Shown piece by piece: positions 55,439 through 64,000 of a stretch of DNA of 64,000 bases (position 1 is the stretch's first letter; each line of letters opens with the position of its first letter). The notes beneath the pieces are model-generated. The model saw nothing but the letters and a program-made list of their open reading frames with translations. It was not told the origin of the DNA and ran no database searches. Origin of the DNA: Bacteroidales bacterium Phil6. Its GTDB lineage: Bacteria; Bacteroidota; Bacteroidia; Bacteroidales; F082. Made by a program: the position numbers and the translations under genes. The stretch covers positions 43,419 to 107,418 of the forward strand of contig NWBN01000008.1 of NCBI GenBank assembly GCA_002633315.1, read 5' to 3'.

Positions 55439-57349
55439 TTATTTTACAGAAGTGATAGTGATACCAGCACGGCGCAATTGCGGGAACAATTTTCTCACCT
55501 GAGGATACTTTGCCATTATTTCACGCAAAGCGTCTTCGCGTTCTGTCGTACTGTTAAGTGTACTTACTATCTCATCTCTACCTTCTATATTAGATTCCTT
55601 GACAGCCTGGATAAATCCTTCCCAGTCAGCGCCTTTGCCTTCAACAACGAAATCTATCTCTGTGATATTGACTTCCTTGCTCAACTCTTGTTTCATATAG
55701 TCGGCTGCAGCATTGGCACGATTTTCCGACAATTGAAGATTTAACTCAGCAGGACCTTCAGGAGAAGCATAACCATTGACAACCACTTCTCTGATTTGAG
55801 CAGAACCATCAGCAGCCTTCTCCACTATAGGAAGGTTTCTATAATCCTTATGAATTTGTGAATCACCAACACCAAAGAATGCATCTGTATAAGCATTGTA
55901 ATAGACATGAGTCTTTTCTATCACGACTGTATCTCTAATAATTATAGGTTCCGGTGTTTCAGGTTGTACGTATTGTATAATAGGTTCAACCGGTTCTACT
56001 TCAACTACCGGTTCACATTTTTTATTAAATTTATAACGCAAACCCACATTGGCAGTATTGAAATAATCATAACAACTACCGGAAGCTCTTCCATCAAGAA
56101 TATCGGTATTTGTCCAATTTACTGTATAATCGGCATAAATATCCATATTTTTCCTGAATCTATAAGTAAGTTCTATACCCATAGGAACAGTAGCAACGAC
56201 TCTTCTATTGTACATACCATCGCCTTTCAGGTTATTTTCACTATCATTGTCGTAACCGAACATTAAATACTCATCACCGACAAGGCATTTTGTTCTGTAT
56301 TGTATTTGTCCGAATCCGATATGAGGAGACAATCCGAAGAGACGATTCTCTTTATAACCGAAGATACAGTTGATAAGGTCCAAAGACAAGTTGATATTTG
56401 CAGCATAATAGTCTGAATAAAGAACTTCAAAGATGACATTATCCTGCCATACCTGAGCTCCTTCGAGAATACCATAACCCAACTTAGCATAAACAGACCA
56501 ACAGTTACCGAAGAAATAACCAACGCCTATATTAAGGTCACCTTTGACATCATCAAGAGATTTGGTGTTATCCCCATAAAGCCAGGATGCGCCACCGTCC
56601 AATGTAAGGAACCAGCTGTTGTATTTTGCAGAATCTCTCTTAGAAGCATTATTGAGTTTATAAACAGCACCCAAATTAAAACTTGTAAACCAATCTCTCT
56701 TATCACCATCTATTTTGCCGTCAAGTGTACGTGAATCGACTCTACTTGCCGTATAGTCAAGATAGATGCCCCAATGTTGACCGAGACGGAAGTTAAGCTC
56801 AGCACCCATAGGAATGGTGAAGACCACTTTTCTGAACAAAATACCGCCGCCTCTTTCATTGATAGGATCATTGTTGTCATAACCCACCTGGCGGATAACG
56901 TTACCATTTTGATCTTCAAATTGCTGTCTGTACTGAAGTTGACCTATACCGATATGAGGCACAAAGTTGACAAGTCTGTTCGGATTATAACCAAATATAA
57001 TGTCCGTAAGACTCATAGTCAAACTGAGTGACGACTCTATATAGTCCAATTTCATTGTGTTGGCATCAGCAAGATCTGCGCCGAGTGCACCATAACCGAT
57101 TTTACCTTTAAGACCGACAATATTATCAAATTGCCAACCCATACCGATGTGTCCGTTAGGTTTAAATTTCTGGTCGAAATTGTTAGCAGAAGGCATACCA
57201 AGACCAAAATCACCTGTAAAATACAAATAGCTTTTAAAATCAGCTCTTGTAGGTTTTGCTGATCCACCACCTTCTTGGCCAAAGAAACTAAATGGAATCA
57301 TTGCCAAGATGATGATTAACAATGTTTTTGAAAAAGTAAACTTATTCAT
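55439..57349 (-). CDS. Outer-membrane protein with duplicated beta-barrel and OmpA-like domain
   Basis: 636 aa. Seen: a signal peptide (1-24, ending SFFGQ). Two consecutive copies of a barrel-type region follow (about 36-236 and 244-449). They share NRLxxxxPHIGxGQxQYR, then GYDN, xPMGxEL, and end with Tyr-rich strands. A linker of about 50 residues with Glu, Pro and Val repeats comes next. The C-terminal OmpA-like domain (about 505-636) has VVVNGYASPEGPAELNLQLSENRA. The OmpA part carries an insertion (about 575-620: ADWEGFIQAVKESNIEG and following) also found in the 57490 gene. OmpA-like domains bind peptidoglycan. The double barrel is unusual. Confidence 0.8.
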   Translation of the reverse strand: MNKFTFSKTLLIIILAMIPFSFFGQEGGGSAKPTRADFKSYLYFTGDFGLGMPSANNFDQKFKPNGHIGMGWQFDNIVGLKGKIGYGALGADLADANTMKLDYIESSLSLTMSLTDIIFGYNPNRLVNFVPHIGIGQLQYRQQFEDQNGNVIRQVGYDNNDPINERGGGILFRKVVFTIPMGAELNFRLGQHWGIYLDYTASRVDSRTLDGKIDGDKRDWFTSFNLGAVYKLNNASKRDSAKYNSWFLTLDGGASWLYGDNTKSLDDVKGDLNIGVGYFFGNCWSVYAKLGYGILEGAQVWQDNVIFEVLYSDYYAANINLSLDLINCIFGYKENRLFGLSPHIGFGQIQYRTKCLVGDEYLMFGYDNDSENNLKGDGMYNRRVVATVPMGIELTYRFRKNMDIYADYTVNWTNTDILDGRASGSCYDYFNTANVGLRYKFNKKCEPVVEVEPVEPIIQYVQPETPEPIIIRDTVVIEKTHVYYNAYTDAFFGVGDSQIHKDYRNLPIVEKAADGSAQIREVVVNGYASPEGPAELNLQLSENRANAAADYMKQELSKEVNITEIDFVVEGKGADWEGFIQAVKESNIEGRDEIVSTLNSTTEREDALREIMAKYPQVRKLFPQLRRAGITITSVK

Positions 57350-57393
57350 AGCTTTAGATTTAATTATTAATACTTTCCAAAATTATTTTGCTA

Positions 57394-57401
57394 CAAAAGT
57401 A
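57394..57401 (-). promoter_or_regulatory. Candidate -7 box for the OmpA-like gene at 55439
   Basis: Minus strand TACTTTTG followed by TAGC, about 45 nt before the start. The box lies within a small GCTAC/GTAGC repeat. Confidence 0.35.
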
Positions 57402-57446
57402 GCAATTTTTTAAATACCAAATAATTTTTTTAAAAAAAAAAGTAAA

Positions 57447-57471
57447 AAGCCGCTTTTTATCATTGCGGCTT
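57447..57471 (-). terminator. Terminator after the TPR/OmpA-like gene
   Basis: On the minus strand AAGCCGC pairs with GCGGCTT (7 bp, 11-nt loop) and is followed by TTTACTTTTTTTTTT. Confidence 0.75.
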
Positions 57472-57489
57472 AAAAGTTCAAAAATACAT

Positions 57490-59325
57490 TTATTGCACTA
57501 AAGCCATAAAAACAGGATCATTTTTCATTACAGCAAATTCTTTATCTTTTCTTGCTTTTTCTTTCATTTTACTATCCGATTTTATTGCTTTACCAAGATG
57601 TTTCAAAGCTTTCTCCACATTTTTTGTACGTGCAGCAATAACTGCCTGTAGGTACAATGTCTGTCCATTTTCCTGAAGACATGTAGCTGTTTCTTCTGCC
57701 AATGTGTATTTTTTGTCCAAAGTCTGTGCCAAGGCTATGTTATAATCGCAATTAGGATTGTTTTTACTCATCAATTGTACTGCTTGTCCATAATTTCCTT
57801 TGTCGATATGTACAACTCCCATGTTGTAGTCTGTATTGAGTCCGAGTGACTGAGCTTGATTGAAATACGAAGCTGCTGCATCGTAATTGTTCTCCATCAC
57901 TGCCACAATGCCAAGATTATTATAAGCTTCAGCAAGTAAATCGTTGATTTGCAATGCTTGTTGTAACATATTCTTTGCATGTTTGGTATTTCCCTGTTCT
58001 ATAGCCACGGCTCCTGCATTACAATACGGACCACAGCAGTCAGGATATGTCTGAATTGCATTGACATATATCTTTTCTTTGTGTTTCAGGTCTTTAACCA
58101 TAGAAGCTGCTACTATAAGTTGATTGCAGCTAAGTTCTGAAGGAGAATCATTAGCCTTGGCGACCATCTGGTCAGAAGTCATTTTAGGTTCTATGGTGTT
58201 AACATTAATAACTACATGGCGCAAGGATGGAAGAATGGTCTTTTCCATCTCAGGATACTGTTTTATGTATTTGTTAAGTTGAGCAACTCTCTGTTGTTCT
58301 GTCTGTCCATTCAGAGTGTTTATTATCATTTGCTTATCTTTGATATTGGAATTTTTGACAGCCTCCATGAGTCCGTTCCAGTCGGGACCTTTTCCCACAC
58401 ATGATATCTTAACATCATTGACATTGGAATAACTCACCTTACTACCCTTCTGTTTAGCAAGTTCTACAAGACGTTTTTTCACGAAAGCATCGACCATGTC
58501 GGCTCTATTGGCCGACAGAGTCAGATTATATTGCACCGGACCTTCTGGAGATGCCCAACCGGTAATGGTAATATCCTGGATCTTCCATCCATCGGCAATA
58601 TGTGCTGTCATATTCTGCAAAGCTTCCTTATTCTGAGCCACCTGGTTCAATGGAACATTCCAGTTTATATTGTCAGAATTGACATAAAAATAAATATCGC
58701 TTATTTCATGAGCCATTGTCTGTTCATCAGCAGGTTTCACGTATGCCACCCGCATCAGTGACTTATCGACATTTTTGGCAGTAGTAATTACACCTTCTGC
58801 AAGGAGCATGGCATTGCATAACGCAAAATCCTCTTTAGTCTTTATACTTGCACGATCGGGATGCACCTTATTTTTATAGGTGTATATAACAGGTTCTACC
58901 ATCAACACGGAATTTGCCATTTTGTCATTGTATTTTATTGTGGTAGTATAAGAATAAGTGCCGCCATTGTCGTGACTTATCACGACACCCTGCCCCTCGA
59001 CTTTCTCTCCAATAAAATTCATAGCGGGTAAATCAGTCTGCCCGGCATCATAAACAAGAACAGGGGTAACATTCATAACGGTTTTTTTATCGAAATACTT
59101 GGGAGGAAACATAACCTCTATGGTAACCACAATCTTGTTACCTACCTCTTCTAAAATCTGTGGAGTAGCTGAAAATTGCACCTTATCGACATGTTTTGCC
59201 ATATCTTTTACATTTTTAGGTACTTCCATTTTCATTGAAGTATTGGGCTCGGCATGAAAAACCAAAGGCATTATTGTCAAAACTGCGACAATAAAACATC
59301 TTAAAATTGAATCGATTTTTTTCAT
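57490..59325 (-). CDS. Exported protein with OmpA-like domain and TPR repeats
   Basis: 611 aa. Seen: a signal peptide (ending VFHAEPN); an N-terminal beta-rich domain (about 30-235); an OmpA-like domain (about 240-390) with ITITGWASPEGPVQYNLTLSANRADMVD; and the same insertion as in the neighbouring gene (GKGPDWNGLMEAVKNSNIK). About four TPR units follow (about 410-600), e.g. YNNLGIVAVMENNYDAAASYFNQAQ. The N-terminal domain resembles DUF3868-type proteins of Bacteroidales (moderate). Upstream of and paralogous in part to the 55439 gene, with 140 nt and a terminator between them. It probably acts in the periplasm on peptidoglycan or as an envelope scaffold (inference). Confidence 0.77.
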   Translation of the reverse strand: MKKIDSILRCFIVAVLTIMPLVFHAEPNTSMKMEVPKNVKDMAKHVDKVQFSATPQILEEVGNKIVVTIEVMFPPKYFDKKTVMNVTPVLVYDAGQTDLPAMNFIGEKVEGQGVVISHDNGGTYSYTTTIKYNDKMANSVLMVEPVIYTYKNKVHPDRASIKTKEDFALCNAMLLAEGVITTAKNVDKSLMRVAYVKPADEQTMAHEISDIYFYVNSDNINWNVPLNQVAQNKEALQNMTAHIADGWKIQDITITGWASPEGPVQYNLTLSANRADMVDAFVKKRLVELAKQKGSKVSYSNVNDVKISCVGKGPDWNGLMEAVKNSNIKDKQMIINTLNGQTEQQRVAQLNKYIKQYPEMEKTILPSLRHVVINVNTIEPKMTSDQMVAKANDSPSELSCNQLIVAASMVKDLKHKEKIYVNAIQTYPDCCGPYCNAGAVAIEQGNTKHAKNMLQQALQINDLLAEAYNNLGIVAVMENNYDAAASYFNQAQSLGLNTDYNMGVVHIDKGNYGQAVQLMSKNNPNCDYNIALAQTLDKKYTLAEETATCLQENGQTLYLQAVIAARTKNVEKALKHLGKAIKSDSKMKEKARKDKEFAVMKNDPVFMALVQ

Positions 59326-59434
59326 AATGTATTTGTTTATTTCTAGTTTTTTTACTTAAAACAGAACAATACATTATTGTGTTAGTTCAACAAAAGGTGT
59401 TAAAGAATCGAATAAGATGTAAAATTTAACAAAA

Positions 59435-59968
59435 TCAACTCAACAGATGGTGCAAAGAAGCAAAAATACGATACATTACTATGCCGGCACTGACAGACAC
59501 ATTGAGCGAATGTTTGGTACCCATTTGAGGTATCTCCACTGCCTGAGTACAATATGGCAGCAGAGCATCGTCAACACCATCGACTTCATTACCAAAAATA
59601 TATGCAGATTTCTGCGGTACAATAAAGTCATCGAGTATGACGCTATTCTCCACCTGTTCCACAGCAAAAATAGTATAACCGGCATTTTTAAGACATTCAC
59701 AAGCCTCAACTGTAGTCTTAAAATAACGCCACTGCACGCTATCATCTGCCCCAAGTGCAGTCTTATGAATCTCACGATGCGGAGGACATGCCGTAATGCC
59801 GCAAAGAAAAAGCGTCTCTATCCTAAAGGCATCGGCAGTTCTGAAAAACGATCCCACATTACTGAGCGAACGTATATTGTCGAGAACTATCACTATAGGT
59901 AATTTCTCGACATTTCTATATTCTTCCACATCCATTCTGTTCAACTCAGACATAGTTAATTTACGCAT
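59435..59968 (-). CDS. SpoU/TrmH-family RNA methyltransferase
   Basis: Methylates the ribose 2'-O of a tRNA or rRNA nucleotide with SAM. 177 aa, the short, SPOUT-only form. Seen: IVLDNIRSLSNVGSFFRTADAFRIETLFLCG (about 27-57) with the NxxxxxRTAxAF motif 1, YIFGNEVDGVDDALL (about 127-141) motif 2, and QMGTKHSLNVSVSAGIVMYRI (about 153-173) motif 3, which forms the trefoil knot. The N-terminal RNA-binding domain of RlmB-like enzymes is lacking. Target nucleotide unknown. Confidence 0.9.
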   Translation of the reverse strand: MRKLTMSELNRMDVEEYRNVEKLPIVIVLDNIRSLSNVGSFFRTADAFRIETLFLCGITACPPHREIHKTALGADDSVQWRYFKTTVEACECLKNAGYTIFAVEQVENSVILDDFIVPQKSAYIFGNEVDGVDDALLPYCTQAVEIPQMGTKHSLNVSVSAGIVMYRIFASLHHLLS

Positions 59969-59987
59969 AATTTTTCTTTTTGCTGCA

Positions 59988-59995
59988 AAGATAAT
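59988..59995 (-). promoter_or_regulatory. Candidate -7 box for the SpoU methyltransferase gene
   Basis: Minus strand TATCTTTG followed by CAGC, about 20 nt before the start. Confidence 0.45.
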
Positions 59996-60072
59996 TTTTT
60001 ATTTCATAAGTTGAAAATTACCACTTTTTTATTCGAATCTTAAAAATGAACAAATGTGGTGAAATTTATACC

Positions 60073-60153
60073 TTTTGGGATAAAAGTGCCGTTTTCAGGG
60101 GTAAAGATGCCATTTTCAGGGGTGAAAATCCATATATTTGGGTAAATTGTGAG
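60073..60153 (+). repeat. Degenerate 21-nt tandem repeat
   Basis: Units start at 60073 (19 nt), 60092 (21 nt), 60113 (21 nt) and 60134 (partial). The second and third share TTTTCAGGGGT at their start; the first and last diverge. In one frame of the + strand the units read FSGVKMP / FSGVKIH. It is not part of an annotated gene. Confidence 0.55.
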
Positions 60154-60413
60154 AAAATAATATGAACAAAGAACATTTTCATGTCTTATTTCATTATCTT
60201 TAGCACTAAAAATAATTAATATTACAACTTTATGTTAAAATTATATTAACATATTTCTTCTTTTATAAAATGTTAAAAAATATTAATAATTATTGTTTTT
60301 AAAATCATAAAAACAATGTACTAAAAATATTTTCATATCAAAAATAGAATGCAATGTAAAAAATTTTTAAAAGAAAAACATCCAATATAGAATAAAAGTC
60401 AGGATAAAAAATG

Positions 60414-60421
60414 TAAATTTG
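60414..60421 (+). promoter_or_regulatory. Candidate -7 box for mutS
   Basis: TAAATTTG followed by CG. It lies 24 nt before ATG 60446 and overlaps the alternative TTG start at 60419, arguing against that start. Confidence 0.4.
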
Positions 60422-60445
60422 CGAAAAAATAAGGCAAGACATAAG

Positions 60446-63055
60446 ATGACAGAGAAAAAGGCAGATGATACCCCTTTGATGAAACAATATTATTCATTCA
60501 AAGCAAAATATCCTGAAGCCATGTTACTTTTCAGGGTTGGAGATTTTTACGAAACTTTTGGAGAAGATGCACTAAAAGCATCTAATGTGTTGGGAATAAC
60601 ACTTACACGCAGGTCCAACGGTTCTTCCACAGGCTCTGAAATGGCAGGATTTCCATTTCATTCTTTGGACACATATCTGCCAAAATTAGTGCGTGCCGGC
60701 ATCAAAGTCGCCGTTTGCGAACAATTAGAAAATCCACAGACAACGAAAAAGTTGGTAAAACGCGGCATAGTAGAACTCGTGACACCGGGAGTGACTTACG
60801 ACGACAACGTATTGCAGCAAAAAGAAAACAACTTTCTTGCTTCCATACATATAGACGACAAAGAATCCGGCATTGCTTTCTTGGACGTATCAACAGGTGA
60901 GTTTTATCTGACACAAGGGAACAACGAATACATAGACAAACTGCTACAAAATTTCAATCCATCGGAAGTCTTGTGCCAACGCAACAAACGCAAAGATTTC
61001 ATCGACAACTTCGGAGACAAGCATTACCTGACACTATTCGACGATTGGGTGTTTACAGAGGACTATGCCAATGACATTCTGACAAAACATTTCAACACTA
61101 CATCATTGAAAGGTTTCGGTGTCGATGATTTCCCCAAAGGTATTATAGCTGCAGGTGCTGCGATACATTATCTTCATGAAACTCAGCATGACAAAATAAA
61201 CCATATCAGTTCTCTGTCTCGAATCGATGAAGGACAGTATGTGTGGCTCGACAAATTCACTGTAAGAAATCTGGAATTGTTGAACTCGGCATATAACAAT
61301 GCGAAAACTCTCATAGATATCATAGACAAAACGGTATCCCCAATGGGGAGCCGACTCATGAGACGATGGCTGTCATTGCCTTTAAAAAACAAAGAACAAA
61401 TAACATCGCGTCTCAACATAGCTGAATATTTTGTAAGACATAACGAATTGATTTCTGAATATCAGGAAGCCATGAGGTTAGTCGGTGATTTGGAACGACT
61501 GATATCCAAGGTGTCATTGGCAAGAATCAATCCGAGAGAGATGTTGCAGATCTCAAGAGCTCTTGAACAGATAGTAATAATAAAGAATTTGTGTGAAGCA
61601 TCGGACAACGATTCTCTGAAAGCCATGGGGGAACAACTCAACCCATGCGTCAGTCTGCGCGAACGTATCAAAAGAAGTTTGAAAAACGATGCCCCGGCGC
61701 TGATATCCAAAGGCAACTTCATAGCCGACGGCGTTGACAATGAACTCGATGAGTTACGCAACCTCTCACGTTCCGGCAAGGAATATCTGATGAACATACA
61801 GAAAAGAGAAAGCGAGGCGACTGGCATATCTTCTTTAAAGATAGGTTACAACAACGTCTTCGGTTATTATCTTGAAGTCACACATACTCATAAAGACAAG
61901 GTGCCTTCAGAATGGATACGAAAACAGACATTGGCAAATGCAGAACGTTATATCACTGAAGAACTCAAGGAATATGAACAGAAGATATTAGGCGCTGAAG
62001 AAAGAATTCAAGCCATTGAAGAGAGGATTTACATGCAACTGATAAACGACACTGCTGAATTTGTGGCGCCAATTCAGATAAATGCCTCCGTGACGGCACG
62101 ATTGGATTGCCTCGTAAGTTTCTCCGATATCTCAATAAACAACGGATATGTAAAACCGGAGATAGACGAATCGTTTGTGATAGATATTAAAAATGGACGT
62201 CATCCAGTAATAGAAAAAATGCTGCCTACAGGAGAAGACTATATAGCCAACGACATATACCTTGACCGCGAGAAACAGCAGATCATCATCATCACAGGTC
62301 CCAACATGTCGGGTAAATCCGCATTGCTGAGGCAGACAGCACTCATAGTACTCATGGCACAAATGGGCTGTTTTGTCCCGGCACAATCAGCACGCATAGG
62401 AATAGTGGACAAGATATTCACACGAGTTGGCGCAAACGACAACATCTCTTCTGGTGAGTCAACATTTATGGTAGAGATGAATGAGACAGCAAGCATATTG
62501 AACAACATGTCAAACAGAAGTCTCATACTTCTTGATGAAATAGGCAGAGGAACAAGTACATACGACGGCATCAGCATAGCATGGGCGATAACAGAATACC
62601 TTCACGAGCATCAATATTACAGACCGAAAGTGTTGTTCGCCACGCATTATCATGAACTTAACGAGATGGAGGCTTCATTTTCAAGAATCAAAAACTTTCA
62701 TGTCAGCGTCAAAGAAGTTGGCAACAAAGTGATATTCCTGCGCAAATTGAAGAAAGGCGGCAGTGCACACAGTTTCGGAATACATGTGGCAGCAATGGCG
62801 GGAATGCCGAGAAAAGTCATCGACCGCGCCGACAAATTACTATCCATGTTGGAAAAGACACATTCACATGACTCACTCAATGAAGCTACTGTCAACAGTA
62901 AAAAATACGATGACATGCAGTTGAGTTTCATACAACTCGACGACCCATTGCTCTTACAAATAAAAGAAGACATATTGAACATCAACATAGACACCCTGAC
63001 ACCTGTTGAGGCATTGATGAAACTTAATGAGATAAAACGGTTATTAAAAGGATGA
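60446..63055 (+). CDS. mutS: DNA mismatch repair protein MutS
   Basis: Recognises mismatches and loops and recruits MutL. 869 aa from ATG 60446 ([12 protein letters not shown]); the frame extends to a TTG at 60419, which overlaps a promoter box. Seen: the mismatch-reading Phe-x-Glu in [13 protein letters not shown] (about 29-41), connector and lever domains, clamp (about 440-540), Walker [19 protein letters not shown] (about 617-634), [14 protein letters not shown], Walker [23 protein letters not shown], and [11 protein letters not shown]. Complete, with a C-terminal helix-turn-helix. Followed by the tRNA cluster. Confidence 0.96.
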   Translation: MTEKKADDTPLMKQYYSFKAKYPEAMLLFRVGDFYETFGEDALKASNVLGITLTRRSNGSSTGSEMAGFPFHSLDTYLPKLVRAGIKVAVCEQLENPQTTKKLVKRGIVELVTPGVTYDDNVLQQKENNFLASIHIDDKESGIAFLDVSTGEFYLTQGNNEYIDKLLQNFNPSEVLCQRNKRKDFIDNFGDKHYLTLFDDWVFTEDYANDILTKHFNTTSLKGFGVDDFPKGIIAAGAAIHYLHETQHDKINHISSLSRIDEGQYVWLDKFTVRNLELLNSAYNNAKTLIDIIDKTVSPMGSRLMRRWLSLPLKNKEQITSRLNIAEYFVRHNELISEYQEAMRLVGDLERLISKVSLARINPREMLQISRALEQIVIIKNLCEASDNDSLKAMGEQLNPCVSLRERIKRSLKNDAPALISKGNFIADGVDNELDELRNLSRSGKEYLMNIQKRESEATGISSLKIGYNNVFGYYLEVTHTHKDKVPSEWIRKQTLANAERYITEELKEYEQKILGAEERIQAIEERIYMQLINDTAEFVAPIQINASVTARLDCLVSFSDISINNGYVKPEIDESFVIDIKNGRHPVIEKMLPTGEDYIANDIYLDREKQQIIIITGPNMSGKSALLRQTALIVLMAQMGCFVPAQSARIGIVDKIFTRVGANDNISSGESTFMVEMNETASILNNMSNRSLILLDEIGRGTSTYDGISIAWAITEYLHEHQYYRPKVLFATHYHELNEMEASFSRIKNFHVSVKEVGNKVIFLRKLKKGGSAHSFGIHVAAMAGMPRKVIDRADKLLSMLEKTHSHDSLNEATVNSKKYDDMQLSFIQLDDPLLLQIKEDILNINIDTLTPVEALMKLNEIKRLLKG

Positions 63056-63168
63056 TATCTTTAAAATCAGAATTTGTTATATTCAATAAAAACAATAATA
63101 GTAATCGAACAAATCAAGTATATATAACATATTGACAATCATCTTTTTCAAAAAAAGTAAAAAAAAAT

Positions 63169-63199
63169 CTTGACATAAGAAAAAAAATAACTAATTTTG
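63169..63199 (+). promoter_or_regulatory. Promoter of the tRNA cluster
   Basis: CTTG (63169-63172), 19 nt, then TAATTTTG (63192-63199) followed by CACC. Spacing and both elements fit the Bacteroidota consensus, with one mismatch in the -33. It lies 14 nt before the first tRNA. Confidence 0.55.
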
Positions 63200-63212
63200 C
63201 ACCGCAAATCAA

Positions 63213-63285
<73 letters not shown>

Positions 63286-63299
63286 CAAAAACGCAAAAT

Positions 63300-63372
<73 letters not shown>

Positions 63373-63376
63373 CAAC

Positions 63377-63405
63377 ATCCCGGTTTCATGATCGGGATTT
63401 TTTTC
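63377..63405 (+). terminator. Hairpin with T-run between tRNA-Gly and tRNA-Leu
   Basis: ATCCCG / CGGGAT (6 bp, 10-nt loop) followed by a TTTTTT run. It leaves only about 6 nt before tRNA-Leu, with no room for a separate promoter. Confidence 0.6.
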
Positions 63406-63410
63406 AGGAT

Positions 63411-63495
63411 GCCTAAGTGGCGGAATTGGTAGACGCGCCGGACTTAAAATCCTGTGTCCTTTTAGGACGTGCCGGTTCGATCCCGGCCTTGGGTA
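63411..63495 (+). tRNA. tRNA-Leu (anticodon TAA)
   Basis: 85 nt, class II, with a long variable arm (GTCCTTTTAGGAC). Acceptor GCCTAAG / CTTGGGT (two G-U pairs), discriminator A; D-arm with AATTGGTAGAC; anticodon loop ACTTAAAAT; T-arm GCCGGTTCGATCCCGGC. It lacks an encoded CCA. Confidence 0.94.
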
Positions 63496-63507
63496 CACCT
63501 TAATTAT

Positions 63508-63546
63508 AATAATAGCGTATCGGTGCCGACACGCTATTATTTTTTG
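63508..63546 (+). terminator. Terminator after tRNA-Leu
   Basis: Perfect 11-bp stem AATAATAGCGT / ACGCTATTATT with an inner CGG/CCG pair, followed by TTTTTGA. Confidence 0.9.
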
Positions 63547-63660
63547 ATCAACCAAATCATCACTATTCTGCTGATAAATTCATGTTTTTGAAATAAAGGT
63601 TTTAAAGTCAATGACAACAAAACTGCCTTCAAAGTCCATTTTATTATCATCAAGAAATCA

Positions 63661-64000
63661 TCACCTGCTGATTATCAATTTCCCGCTTTGACTCTTTTCT
63701 CCTATGCATATAGTGTAAAAATACATTCCACTCGGCATGTCTTCCGTCCCTATCACTATTTCTCCCTCTACTTCCATCTCTACTCTCTTTATCGTTCTTC
63801 CCATCATGTCTGTTATCCTTATCTCGGGCTTTTCTTCGCTGTCCCCTTTTTCATATCTTATCTTGAACGATTCTCTTGCAGGATTCGGATATATCCTTAT
63901 CTCTCCTCCCTCTGCATCTCCTTCTTCAACTGTCAATATCTCTATGCTTCCGCATACAGCCTCCGCATTGCCTGTTGTATATACCGCCTCTACACAATAG
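63661..64000 (-). CDS. C-terminal end of a T9SS-secreted protein (5' end outside window)
   Basis: 112 codons plus the stop lie in the window; the open frame continues past the right edge with no Met needed. Seen: a fibronectin-III-like last strand (YCVEAVYTTGNAEAV), an acidic Glu/Gly linker (VEEGDAEGGE), then a T9SS type A C-terminal sorting domain (IRIYPNPARESFKIRY, ITDMMGRTIKRVEME, DMPSGMYFYTIC) ending SGKLIISR. The cargo domain is not visible. Codon use (many AGG, GGG, GAG, ATA) differs from the neighbouring genes. Possibly a protease or adhesin like the gene at the left edge (inference). Confidence 0.82.
   Translation of the reverse strand, partial: YCVEAVYTTGNAEAVCGSIEILTVEEGDAEGGEIRIYPNPARESFKIRYEKGDSEEKPEIRITDMMGRTIKRVEMEVEGEIVIGTEDMPSGMYFYTICIGEKSQSGKLIISR

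Larger units (their letters stand above)
59969..60445. other. Divergent intergenic region, 477 nt
   Basis: Between the SpoU gene and mutS. It contains -7 boxes for both, a degenerate 21-nt tandem repeat at 60073-60153, and then about 250 nt of plain AT-rich sequence. A TATCTTTA at 60195-60202 is one base off the -7 consensus. No protein gene or RNA recognised. Confidence 0.5.

Noticed and set aside
60419..60446. Longer mutS start at TTG 60419
   Set aside because: It overlaps the -7 box TAAATTTG and adds nine residues unlike MutS; ATG 60446 fits better.

Overview
The window is about 64 kb of AT-rich DNA from a member of the Bacteroidota, most likely the order Bacteroidales. Four things point there. 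Secreted proteins carry type IX secretion (T9SS) C-terminal sorting domains. There is a carboxypeptidase-regulatory-domain TonB receptor and a gingipain-like C25 protease. The gene order bamD-rpoZ-coaBC-DUF4835-recN and the group ftsX-DUF3098-uppP-truB-queA are typical of the phylum. Start regions mostly lack Shine-Dalgarno sequences and use -7 boxes of the form TAnnTTTG. The species cannot be named from the sequence.

Layout. 1-3290: 5' part of a large gingipain-like protease gene that runs off the left edge. 3.6-8.8 kb: S41 protease and TsaC, divergent from a VWA-like membrane protein and a SlyD-type isomerase. 9.0-11.2 kb: two exported proteins. 11.3-18.8 kb: an alpha-glucan region, with cytoplasmic branching enzyme and amylase on one strand and an NDK-like protein, secreted neopullulanase-like enzyme and lipoprotein amylase on the other. 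18.8-23.2 kb: oligopeptidase B and a TonB receptor. 23.4-26.2 kb: DnaJ/CbpA-like co-chaperone and a PspC/PspC/toast-rack envelope-stress group with shared TGTCA-type palindromes in the flanking gaps. 26.5-31.2 kb: hisS overlapping hutH, then two unknown membrane proteins coupled to an archaeal-type cytidylate-kinase-like protein with an extra, possibly ParB/Srx-like, C-terminal domain.

31.3-40.0 kb: a CPA2 antiporter and the long minus-strand block ftsX to glyQS, which includes an orphan PTS-IIC-like gene. 40.0-42.8 kb: MlaE/MlaF-type ABC genes, cvpA and elbB. 43.0-45.8 kb: M64 peptidase, folK and a deoxynucleoside kinase. 45.9-50.8 kb: recN to bamD block. 50.9-54.3 kb: a T9SS-exported M14 carboxypeptidase 6 bp behind dapA. 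54.6-59.3 kb: an MBL hydrolase and two paralogous OmpA-like envelope proteins, one with a duplicated beta-barrel and one with TPRs. 59.4-63.1 kb: a SpoU methyltransferase and mutS. 63.2-63.5 kb: two identical tRNA-Gly and one tRNA-Leu gene. 63.7-64.0 kb: the C-terminal end of another T9SS cargo protein that runs off the right edge.

Most genes are conserved housekeeping. The best leads for something new are the cytidylate-kinase fusion and its two membrane partners (29.4-31.2 kb), the shared palindromes around the pspC/dnaJ group (24.3-26.4 kb), and the paralogous OmpA/TPR pair (55.4-59.3 kb). I saw no CRISPR array, prophage, intact insertion sequence or rRNA. All family assignments are from reading the sequence; no database search was run.
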